Below are positions 15,491 to 22,439 of a stretch of DNA of 26,240 bases, piece by piece. Location: NCBI GenBank assembly GCA_016934135.1, contig JAFGTK010000318.1, positions 1-26,240 of the forward strand, read 5' to 3'. A program made the position numbers and the translations under genes. How positions within the stretch are numbered: position 1 is the stretch's first letter; every line of letters starts with the position of its first letter. Under the pieces are notes generated by a model, which worked only from the letters and a program-made list of their open reading frames with translations, did no database searches and was not told where the DNA came from. This DNA comes from Deltaproteobacteria bacterium. GTDB lineage: Bacteria; Desulfobacterota; Desulfomonilia; UBA1062.

Positions 15491-16389
15491 AAGATCAGGC
15501 ACATACACTCAGAAAAATCATTGAGGGGTCAGGAAGCCGGCACCTCCCTCAGGTTCTTTCGGTTACATCCGGAAAAGGCGGTGTCGGAAAAACGAGCATA
15601 GTGGTAAACATGGCTATTCTCATGGCATCCCAGGGGAAACGGGTCCTGGTGCTCGATGCCGATCTCGGGCTTGCGAACATAGATGTTATGCTCGGACTGA
15701 GCGCAAAATACAATATCAAGCACGTACTGGACGGACAGTGCTCGCTGGAAGATATCCTGCTTGAAGGTCCTGGCGGAATAAAGATCATTCCCGCGTCTTC
15801 AGGGATACAGGAACTGGTGGATCTGTCTCATGAACAGCAGCTCAGTCTGATGAACTCACTGGACTATTTTGATCAGGACATAGACTATATGCTCATCGAT
15901 ACAGGCGCCGGCATATCCAGAAATGTCATGTATTTCAATTGCGCCGCCCAGAGGATAATCGTCGTAGCCACGGCGGAACCCACATCGATCACCGATGCCT
16001 ATGCCCTTATCAAGGTATTGAGAAGACGCTACGGGATAAAAAGGTTCAACCTTATTGTCAATAATGTTTCATCCAAAGTGGAGGGAGATCAAGTGGCAAG
16101 AAAATTGACTATGGTATGTGAGAGGTTTTTAGGGGATGTTGCCCTTGATATGCTCGGATCGATCCCCAGCGATGCTGGTATTACCGAGTGTATAAAGGGA
16201 CAGAAGGCATTCGTGGGAGTCAATCCCACCGGGGAATCTTCGAAGAGGCTCGAGAGGATTGTGCGGCAGCTGGAATACTGTGAAGACGCAAACAGCAACG
16301 GAAATATCCAGTTCTTCTTCAAAAGAATGCTTTTAAACCAAGCAAAGGGGTCCAATTATGCAGGATATGGCATTTCCAGACCTTACTGA
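15487..16389 (+). CDS. flhG: Flagellar number regulator FlhG (FleN/YlxH), MinD-like ATPase
   Basis: This 300-residue MinD/ParA-type ATPase has a deviant Walker A motif (SGKGGVGKTSI) and ADLGLANIDVMLGL. IDTGAGIS is at the Walker B position, and the family stretch VATAEPTSITDAYALIKVL follows. The N-terminus carries DQAHTLR (residues 3-9), matching the DQAxxLR activator motif by which FlhG stimulates FlhF GTPase. FlhG limits flagellar number and works with FlhF. I start at ATG 15487 rather than the in-frame ATG at 15469: it has GGAGA upstream, forms an ATGA overlap with flhF, and puts the DQA motif at the extreme N-terminus as in homologues. The 3' end overlaps fliA by 32 bases. Confidence 0.93.
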   Translation: MKDQAHTLRKIIEGSGSRHLPQVLSVTSGKGGVGKTSIVVNMAILMASQGKRVLVLDADLGLANIDVMLGLSAKYNIKHVLDGQCSLEDILLEGPGGIKIIPASSGIQELVDLSHEQQLSLMNSLDYFDQDIDYMLIDTGAGISRNVMYFNCAAQRIIVVATAEPTSITDAYALIKVLRRRYGIKRFNLIVNNVSSKVEGDQVARKLTMVCERFLGDVALDMLGSIPSDAGITECIKGQKAFVGVNPTGESSKRLERIVRQLEYCEDANSNGNIQFFFKRMLLNQAKGSNYAGYGISRPY

Positions 16390-17128
16390 AGAGCAGAAGC
16401 TCAATCCGAAGATCAGGGCAAGGGTTATCAATGAGTTTTCACCCTTGATCAAGTATATAGCCAGCCGTATTGCAATAAGGCTTCCCCCTCATATCGACCT
16501 GAATGACCTTATCAATGCAGGGGTTATAGGCCTTATTGATGCAATCGAAAAATTCGATGCGTCCAAGCAGATCAAGTTCAAGACGTATGCGGAATTCAGA
16601 ATCAGAGGCGCTATCCTCGATGAACTGAGATCCATGGACTGGGTTCCCAGGTCTGTCAGGCAGAAGGCCCGCAAGGTTGAAGATGCCTATGCCAGGCTCG
16701 AGTACAACCTTGGAAGACCTGCCAGCGACGAGGAGGTTGCCCAGGAGATGAAGGTCGATATCGACAGCTTTCACAAGCTGCTCTCCGAAACAGCATCGGT
16801 TTCACTGCTGAGCCTTGACGATCTGGGAGAGGATGATTCCGATCTTTCCAAGAGGAACCTCCTGGAATACATCCTGCAGGATGATAAAGACTGGCCTTCA
16901 AGCAAGATCAGGTTCGCAGAAATCAGGGATATGGTGGCAAAGTCCATCCAGTCGCTGCCCGAAAAGGAGCGCATGGTCATATCCCTATATTATTATGATG
17001 AACTTACCATGAAGGAAATCGGTCATGTATTGAAGTTTACCGAATCAAGGGTATCTCAAATACATACCAAGGCAGTGCTGAGGCTGAGATCTAAGATGCA
17101 CAAGATTTTTAAAGAGATCAACAGCTAA
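16358..17128 (+). CDS. fliA: Flagellar sigma factor FliA (sigma-28, WhiG/FliA family)
   Basis: This 256-residue sigma factor has region 2 (LIKYIASRIAIRLPPHIDLN, then KFKTYAEFRIRGAILDELR), region 3 (ARKVEDAYARLEYNLGRPAS) and region 4. The region 4.2 helix-turn-helix reads LTMKEIGHVLKFTESRVSQI. It directs RNA polymerase to late flagellar and chemotaxis promoters. The ATG at 16358 follows AAAGGGG at seven bases and lies inside the end of flhG, so the genes are coupled. A second in-frame ATG at 16367 is possible. No flgM-like anti-sigma gene is in the window. I searched by eye the 50-base gap to cheY for a FliA-type promoter and saw none. Confidence 0.93.
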   Translation: MQDMAFPDLTEEQKLNPKIRARVINEFSPLIKYIASRIAIRLPPHIDLNDLINAGVIGLIDAIEKFDASKQIKFKTYAEFRIRGAILDELRSMDWVPRSVRQKARKVEDAYARLEYNLGRPASDEEVAQEMKVDIDSFHKLLSETASVSLLSLDDLGEDDSDLSKRNLLEYILQDDKDWPSSKIRFAEIRDMVAKSIQSLPEKERMVISLYYYDELTMKEIGHVLKFTESRVSQIHTKAVLRLRSKMHKIFKEINS

Positions 17129-17178
17129 AGATTTTCACGAGATAATACGATTATACGAAAAAGACCGTGGAGGCAACT

Positions 17179-17562
17179 ATGGCACTAGATAAGAACATGA
17201 AAATCCTTGTTGTAGATGATTTTTCAACCATGCGAAGGATCGTGAAAAATATCCTCAGGCAGTTGAATTTCAATAATATCATCGAGGCTGACGACGGGTC
17301 CACAGCCCTCGATGTTCTTCAGAAGGAAAAGATTGATATGGTTGTCTCAGACTGGAACATGCCGAAAATGACCGGCCTTGAATTGCTCAAGGCAATACGA
17401 TCCGACGATGCACTCAAGGACATACCGTTCCTTATGGTAACGGCAGAGGCACAGCAGGAAAATATCATAGAGGCGGTCAAGTCAGGGGTGAGTAATTATA
17501 TTGTCAAGCCCTTCACAGCCGAGACCCTGGGCCAGAAGATCAATCAGATATTTAAGAAATAG
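17179..17562 (+). CDS. cheY: Chemotaxis response regulator CheY
   Basis: This 127-residue single receiver domain has the acid pocket Asp13-Asp14, the phosphorylation site Asp58 (SDWNMPKMTG), the switch Thr88 (VTAEA), Tyr107 and Lys110 (YIVKPF). Retention of all of these, with the WNMP motif, marks a motor-type CheY that binds the flagellar switch when phosphorylated. The ATG at 17179 follows GGAGG at five bases; a GTG at 17167 would include that Shine-Dalgarno and is not preferred. It lies 50 bases after fliA, and its stop overlaps the AGGAG of the FliL-like gene. No cheA, cheW or receptor gene is in the window, so the kinase must be encoded elsewhere. Confidence 0.92.
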   Translation: MALDKNMKILVVDDFSTMRRIVKNILRQLNFNNIIEADDGSTALDVLQKEKIDMVVSDWNMPKMTGLELLKAIRSDDALKDIPFLMVTAEAQQENIIEAVKSGVSNYIVKPFTAETLGQKINQIFKK

Positions 17563-17570
17563 GAGTTGCC

Positions 17571-18173
17571 GTGTCTGATCTTTCAGGGAAAAAGGCCGAG
17601 CTCGATAAGGATGGTATCCTGTTTGACTCGAATAAAGCAGAGCTCGATAAAGACGGGATTTCATTGAGCGACGATGAATACCACGGAAAATCCCAGGAAA
17701 AGACTCTCCAGCATGAAACAGCAGAAACCACACGGCCATTAAAAAGTAACCGTTTCAAAACATTGCTTATCATATCGGTCTTTTTCTTTATTGCCGCTGC
17801 CGGCGGTATTATCTCGTACAGCCTCAACAAGGATAAATCCGATTATAATCCGTATGCATATATTACTCCAACGGTACCTCAAAATGTGTATACCCCCGAG
17901 GGCGATATCATACTCGATCCCTTTATGGTATTATTCGCCTCTCAGGACAAAAGAGAGTCTGGGGTGCTTCTTGCACAGCTCAGCCTTCAGGTAACGCCCG
18001 AGACAGCTGCAAACATCGAGAGTGACATATTTGCAGTGCGCAGCCTTATACTTGAGCGGCTCTCAAGAAATGCTCAGATATATTCCAAGAATGAGATTGC
18101 AGACATACTAAAAAAGGACTTGGAGGATTTCAAGGTAAAGGATGTGGCCTTTATCCAGTATGAAAAACGGTAG
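17571..18173 (+). CDS. FliL-like single-pass membrane protein with an N-terminal tandem repeat, GTG start
   Basis: This 200-residue protein has a hydrophilic cytoplasmic N-terminus (1-62), one membrane segment (about 63-85) and a periplasmic domain. The latter contains ILDPFMVLFASQ, then LLAQLSLQVTPETAANIE and VRSLILERLSR. The topology and the order of these elements resemble FliL, the stator-associated ring protein of the basal body (DPFxVNL, then an Lxxx-type strand, then the RxxIL helix). Similarity is moderate, so I leave out a symbol. The N-terminus holds two adjacent 14-residue units both starting KAELDKDGI (residues 8-21 and 22-35), which is not typical of FliL. The GTG start follows AGGAG at five bases, and that AGGAG overlaps the cheY stop. 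A small structured gap follows before the HEAT-repeat gene. Confidence 0.6.
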   Translation: MSDLSGKKAELDKDGILFDSNKAELDKDGISLSDDEYHGKSQEKTLQHETAETTRPLKSNRFKTLLIISVFFFIAAAGGIISYSLNKDKSDYNPYAYITPTVPQNVYTPEGDIILDPFMVLFASQDKRESGVLLAQLSLQVTPETAANIESDIFAVRSLILERLSRNAQIYSKNEIADILKKDLEDFKVKDVAFIQYEKR

Positions 18174-18213
18174 AATTGTATGAAATGTTTTATGGCCGTT
18201 AAAATGACAATTC
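18173..18213 (+). other. Intercistronic stem between the FliL-like and HEAT-repeat genes
   Basis: GAATTGT (18173-18179) and ACAATTC (18207-18213) are perfect reverse complements. Inside lies a second short pair (TTTTA/TAAAA). The stem begins at the last base of the upstream stop codon and ends 21 bases before the next ATG. There is no T-run, so it is not a normal terminator. It could affect mRNA processing or relative expression of the two genes, or be chance. Confidence 0.25.
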
Positions 18214-18234
18214 GACAGGTATAGAAGGTAACCT

Positions 18235-20139
18235 ATGGATCTGCAGCATATTGACAGCATGATTTCTTCTAAGGACTCCTCCTTGAGGAGGGAGGCGGCT
18301 ACTTTGCTCGCCGATACAGGAGGAGATGAGGCTTTCGAGAGACTTGAGGCTCTGCTCAAAGACCCGAACAACGGTGTAAGGGATGCCGCCCAGAACTCCA
18401 TCATTATCCTCGGCGGAAGGCGCGCTATTGAAAAAATGGTTCCTCTGTTGACCGACAATGATCCATCGATACGCAATATGGCGATCGATATCCTGCGAAA
18501 GATAGGTGAGGACGGGCTCGATATCCTTCATAATATCGCTCAGGATCCGAATGACAACATCAGGTTGTTCATTCTCGACATCCTCGGGTCTATCAGGAAT
18601 ATCGACAGTCTGGACACCCTCATCGAAGGACTCTATGACTCGAACCCGAATGTCCGTAATGCATCGGTCATATCACTTGGCGAACTCGGCCACCCCAGGG
18701 CCTTCAATCATCTAAAACAGCTTATCAACGATGAGGAATGGATCCGATTTTCCGTAATCGAATCTCTTGCGCAGATCTCCCATGAAGAGACCGTGGATTT
18801 TCTCCTTAACGAACTTAGCAGATGGTCTAACGACGAGATCACCATGTGCGCCATCCTCGAGGCGCTCGGCAGGATAGGTTCAGAAAAAACCGTGCAGCCG
18901 CTTATCAGGATGCTTGCAGATTCAAACGAATATGTGGAGATTTCCATTGTCCAGACCCTGCTGAAGATCCTTTCCGCAGATAATCTTACATCGATGGATA
19001 CAAAGGACAGAAAATTGATAAAGGAGCTCCTCGAAAACCATCTCATTGAGACTGACGATGATTTCCAGCACGATACCCTCGAGGCCCTTGCCTATATAGG
19101 AGACAGGCACAGCGCGGAATGCATAATTGAACTTGCGGGGAAAGTGGATCCCGACACAGAGATGGAGAAGTGGGATGATATCAAATCCACACTGATAAGA
19201 TTGAGTGATGCAGCCTTGATGATCGAACTGCTCGACACGGATGAGAAAAGCATGATCCTGGCATCAGAGATCCTTGCAGGAATAGGAGGAGAAACCGAAG
19301 GACGGGAAATTGCCAAACGGATATCAGGAACGCAGGGTTATGTAAAAAGGGCGATGTGCGATGCCATCGCATCTATCGGCGGTCCATCGAGCAGGGAACC
19401 CCTGCTCCAGCTTATCCATGATCCCGACGGCCATGTCATATCCTCATCACTGAGGGCGCTGGGAAAGATCGGCAAACCCGAAGATATTGAGGAACTTGTG
19501 AAATTCCTTGTACATCCATATCCTGATGTAAGGGCGATTGCACTGGAGGCCATAGCATCTATAGGCGGAGCGTTTGCCGAGAAGACCTTCGAAGATCTGT
19601 TGAAAGACAATGATCCCCAGATACGGATCATGGCCCTGACCGGCCTCGAAAATATGCACAGTGAACACCTTGACGAGGCAGTCAACTACATGTCCAGGGA
19701 CCAGGACGGCCAGGCACGGATGACCTCGGCAAAAATCATCTTCGAGGAGGTGCTGCCTATTGAAAAAGACCTGCTCATGGCGCTTCTCAATGATGAACTA
19801 GACGATATACGTCATCTTGCAATAGACATTGTCGGACAGAGACAGCTCCATGATCTCAGATCGTTCCTGGAAGAGGCAACCGGGAGCGACGAGATATGGA
19901 CGGCATATCATGCCATAGAAGCCCTAGGTCAATTCAGGGATGACAATGCAAAAGACAAGCTCCTTTCCATCTTGAAAAACTCTCATGACTTCCTGCGGAT
20001 ATCGGCGGTGAAGGCCCTGGGACAGTGGGAGGATGAATCACTGGTAGCCGAGTTGGAGATCTACATGGACGACGATAACCTTGATGTTGCCCGTGCAGCG
20101 GCAGAAGCGGTTGACTCTCTGCAGGGGGTGGCCTTCTAG
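18235..20139 (+). CDS. HEAT-repeat (PBS-lyase type) scaffold protein in the flagellar/chemotaxis cluster
   Basis: This 634-residue protein is built almost wholly of helical repeats of about 31 residues, by eye some eighteen or more. Typical units contain phrases like DPNNGVRDAAQNSIIILGG, DSNPNVRNASVISLGELG and HPYPDVRAIALEAIASIGG. These are HEAT/PBS-lyase-type repeats that form curved solenoids for protein binding. The protein is acidic, with no signal peptide, membrane segment or extra catalytic domain, so it should be a cytoplasmic scaffold or adaptor. It sits between the FliL-like gene and an HDOD gene whose ATG comes one base after its stop, and is probably cotranscribed with them. A role in assembling or tuning the chemotaxis or motor complex is a guess from neighbours. 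The ATG at 18235 has AAGG upstream. I know no named function. Confidence 0.7.
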   Translation: MDLQHIDSMISSKDSSLRREAATLLADTGGDEAFERLEALLKDPNNGVRDAAQNSIIILGGRRAIEKMVPLLTDNDPSIRNMAIDILRKIGEDGLDILHNIAQDPNDNIRLFILDILGSIRNIDSLDTLIEGLYDSNPNVRNASVISLGELGHPRAFNHLKQLINDEEWIRFSVIESLAQISHEETVDFLLNELSRWSNDEITMCAILEALGRIGSEKTVQPLIRMLADSNEYVEISIVQTLLKILSADNLTSMDTKDRKLIKELLENHLIETDDDFQHDTLEALAYIGDRHSAECIIELAGKVDPDTEMEKWDDIKSTLIRLSDAALMIELLDTDEKSMILASEILAGIGGETEGREIAKRISGTQGYVKRAMCDAIASIGGPSSREPLLQLIHDPDGHVISSSLRALGKIGKPEDIEELVKFLVHPYPDVRAIALEAIASIGGAFAEKTFEDLLKDNDPQIRIMALTGLENMHSEHLDEAVNYMSRDQDGQARMTSAKIIFEEVLPIEKDLLMALLNDELDDIRHLAIDIVGQRQLHDLRSFLEEATGSDEIWTAYHAIEALGQFRDDNAKDKLLSILKNSHDFLRISAVKALGQWEDESLVAELEIYMDDDNLDVARAAAEAVDSLQGVAF

Positions 20140-20140
20140 C

Positions 20141-21049
20141 ATGGATAATCCTGTTTTTGATACCATCAAAAACATTGATGACCTTCCCACCCTGCCATCT
20201 ATAGCCATGGAGGTCATAGCCTTGTCCCGCTCACCCGAGGTCTCCATCAACAAGGTCTCGGAATGCATCTACAAGGATCCTCCGCTGGCCACCAAAGTAC
20301 TCAGGATGGCTAATTCCTCCTTCTACAGGCGGGGATCCAATGAGGTGGACACCCTTCATCGCGCCATTCTGATGATGGGCCTCAATGAGATAATCAATAT
20401 CACGACATCAGTTTCCGTACTCTCGATTCTTCCTCCAAAGGGAAGCGAGGGAGAAACCCTGCGGAAGGCATTCTGGAACCATTGTATTGCTACCGGTCTT
20501 ATTGCCAGACATATCGATAATAAACTGGGAATGAGATCCATGGGCAGAGAATTTGTCGCCGGCCTGCTGCATGATATCGGAAAGATAATACTCGATGAAT
20601 ATTTTCATAAGGAATATATGGAGGCACATGCATTTTCCATAGATGTGGACTGCCCCATGTATGATGCGGAACTCGAGGTGCTCGGTACGACACATATGGA
20701 AATCGGTCATTTCCTGGCACAGAAATGGGACCTGCCCGGTTATATCGCAGATGTCAACCTTTACCATCATCAGCCGATCGATGCGAAATTCAAGGATATC
20801 ACGGCCCTGATCTCCATCTCGGATCTGCTTGCAAAGGCAAAAGAATTCTCCTTCGGCGGAGACCGTCTTTCTTTTGTGCTTTCAGATCAGCAGGCATGGC
20901 ATATTCTGAAACAGATGGGGTATCCGGTACACATACTCGACCTGGAGCGTTTCACCTTTGAGATCGAGGACATCGGTGAAGAGGTAAACAGGTACATCTC
21001 TACTGTCTCAGAACCAGGCACCGAGGAGAATGTTCATGAGCGAATTTAA
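20141..21049 (+). CDS. HDOD domain signalling protein
   Basis: This 302-residue protein matches the HDOD output domain over most of its length. It opens with LPTLPSIAMEVIALSRSPEVS and KVSECIYKDPPLATKVLRMANSS. LHRAILMMGLNEIINITTSV follows, then the HD-like region AGLLHDIGKIILDEYF. The HD pair is retained, although many HDOD proteins lack the full metal site of true HD phosphodiesterases, so catalysis cannot be inferred. HDOD proteins occur in signalling and motility loci and are usually non-enzymatic regulators or adaptors. I use ATG 20141, one base after the HEAT-gene stop and preceded by GGGGGTGG; an upstream in-frame extension into the HEAT gene is rejected. The 3' end overlaps cheR by 14 bases. 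No receiver or GGDEF domain is attached. Confidence 0.8.
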   Translation: MDNPVFDTIKNIDDLPTLPSIAMEVIALSRSPEVSINKVSECIYKDPPLATKVLRMANSSFYRRGSNEVDTLHRAILMMGLNEIINITTSVSVLSILPPKGSEGETLRKAFWNHCIATGLIARHIDNKLGMRSMGREFVAGLLHDIGKIILDEYFHKEYMEAHAFSIDVDCPMYDAELEVLGTTHMEIGHFLAQKWDLPGYIADVNLYHHQPIDAKFKDITALISISDLLAKAKEFSFGGDRLSFVLSDQQAWHILKQMGYPVHILDLERFTFEIEDIGEEVNRYISTVSEPGTEENVHERI

Positions 21050-21899
21050 ACCCTCAGCTGGAACTGCTCAGATGACTGATGATACATTCCGGTTGTTGAG
21101 GGATTTCATATACGAACATTCGGGCATCTATTTCTCGGACACGAAAAAAAGCCAGCTTGAAAATAGGCTCATACTCAGACTCAGGGCCAACAATCTCTCT
21201 GATTACGACAAGTACTACTACATGCTCAAATATGATCCTCAGGCTGCCAAGGAATTGCGCTCGCTGTTCGACTCGGTCACCACCAATGAAACAAGCTTTT
21301 TCAGAAGCCCTCCACAGATTCAGGCATTCCAGGAAAAGGCCCTGCCGGAGCTTATGCTCAACAGAGAGAATATGGGGGAAAAAACCCTTAGACTGTGGTC
21401 TGCCGGGTGTTCTACGGGTGACGAGCCCTATACCATGGCTATTATCGTGAAGGAACTCCTGCAGGAAAACCTCTGTGACTGGGATGTAAAGATATTTGCA
21501 AGCGATATCAGTGAGAAAGCGCTCAGATCAGCCAGAGCGGCTACGTATAACGAATATACCCTCAGGTCAGTCCCTCCTGAGATAAAAAAGAAATACTTCA
21601 TCAGCAACGGAACTCAATACAAGATAACCGACGAGATCCGCATGCTTGTTGAATTGCAGTATCTGAATTTTAATGATGATAAACGGGTTCGGCTCATGCG
21701 GGGTTTTGATGCCATCTTTTGCAGGAATGTACTTATCTATTTCGATGACACTGCAAAAAAACGGTTTGTCTCTCAGCTTTATGATAATCTCAATCCAGGC
21801 GGATACCTTTTCATAGGCCATTCAGAGTCGCTGCACAATATATCGCGGGCATTCAAACTGGTCCATTTTCCTGGCGCTCTGGGCTATAAAAAGGAATAG
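21036..21899 (+). CDS. cheR: Chemotaxis protein methyltransferase CheR
   Basis: This 287-residue protein has the CheR N-terminal helical domain (FRLLRDFIYEHSGIYFSDTK, LENRLILRL, TTNETSFFR). A SAM-dependent methyltransferase domain follows, with the binding loop LWSAGCSTGDEPYTMA and the later FDAIFCRNVLIYF and GGYLFIGHSESL. CheR methylates glutamates on chemoreceptors for adaptation. Its neighbours (cheY, second receiver gene) agree. The first in-frame ATG, at 21030, is only one base from GAGGAG; the ATG at 21036 has seven bases of spacing and is chosen. No cheB or cheD is in the window. The family is sure; whether it serves the main chemotaxis array or a separate system is open. Confidence 0.92.
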   Translation: MSEFKPSAGTAQMTDDTFRLLRDFIYEHSGIYFSDTKKSQLENRLILRLRANNLSDYDKYYYMLKYDPQAAKELRSLFDSVTTNETSFFRSPPQIQAFQEKALPELMLNRENMGEKTLRLWSAGCSTGDEPYTMAIIVKELLQENLCDWDVKIFASDISEKALRSARAATYNEYTLRSVPPEIKKKYFISNGTQYKITDEIRMLVELQYLNFNDDKRVRLMRGFDAIFCRNVLIYFDDTAKKRFVSQLYDNLNPGGYLFIGHSESLHNISRAFKLVHFPGALGYKKE

Positions 21900-21911
21900 G
21901 TGGAGGAGTAT

Positions 21912-22286
21912 ATGGATAAGATACTCATAGTCGATGACTCAACAACGGTAAGGAAACTCCTGATTCACACCTTGAAACCGAGAAATTATAAATGTATCGA
22001 GGCGTGCGACGGATTCGACGCACTGGAAAAGCTGGCGATAAATCCGGACATCAAGCTCATCATATCAGATCTGAATATGCCGAATATGGACGGTATAGAA
22101 CTGATCAACAACATCAGACAGAACCCGCAGTACACAGACCTGCCCATCATCATGCTTACCACCGAAGGAAGCCAGGACAACAGAAAACTAGCTTTTGATG
22201 CAGGTGCAAATCTTTATCTGGTAAAACCCTCACCGGCCCATATCATACTTTTCAAGGTGCAGAGCCTGCTTGAGGCAGATAAATGA
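21912..22286 (+). CDS. CheY-like single-domain response regulator
   Basis: This 124-residue receiver domain has Asp8-Asp9, phosphoacceptor Asp53 (SDLNMPNMDG), Thr83 (MLTTEG) and Lys105 (LVKPSP), so it should be phosphorylated normally. It differs from the motor-type CheY at 17179: TTE replaces TAE, Leu103 replaces the switch tyrosine near Lys105, and KPSPA replaces KPFTA. This suggests a second role such as phosphate sink, adaptation or another output. The ATG at 21912 follows GGAGGAG. A GTG at 21900 in the same frame would start inside that site and is not used. It is the last gene of the plus-strand motility run; about 150 bases without a gene follow before convergent rmuC. Confidence 0.85.
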   Translation: MDKILIVDDSTTVRKLLIHTLKPRNYKCIEACDGFDALEKLAINPDIKLIISDLNMPNMDGIELINNIRQNPQYTDLPIIMLTTEGSQDNRKLAFDAGANLYLVKPSPAHIILFKVQSLLEADK

Positions 22287-22402
22287 CCGTACTTGAAAAC
22301 AGCCTTACCAGCCATGCCCCCATCCTCAGAAAGTCAGACCGCACATAACATCTTTTCCTGCAGCATTCTTCAGTAGAAGTCGTCAGTAAGAATCAACTCT
22401 CA

Positions 22403-22439
22403 ATATGCCCTGATATACTTTCATCTGTTCCAGGGATAT
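22403..22439. terminator. Weak stem between convergent receiver gene and rmuC
   Basis: ATATGCCCTG (22403-22412) pairs with CAGGGATAT (22431-22439) with one bulged base and an 18-base loop. It ends on the last base of the rmuC stop, where a terminator for the plus-strand motility run could act. The T-run after it is short and interrupted, so termination is uncertain. The rest of the gap 22287-22402 shows nothing I can name. Confidence 0.2.

Noticed and set aside
20081..20140. N-terminal 20-residue extension of the HDOD protein into the HEAT gene
   Set aside because: The ATG at 20141 follows the HEAT stop by one base, has a purine-rich GGGGGTGG upstream and begins the conserved domain. The extension reads as a frame-shifted HEAT end.
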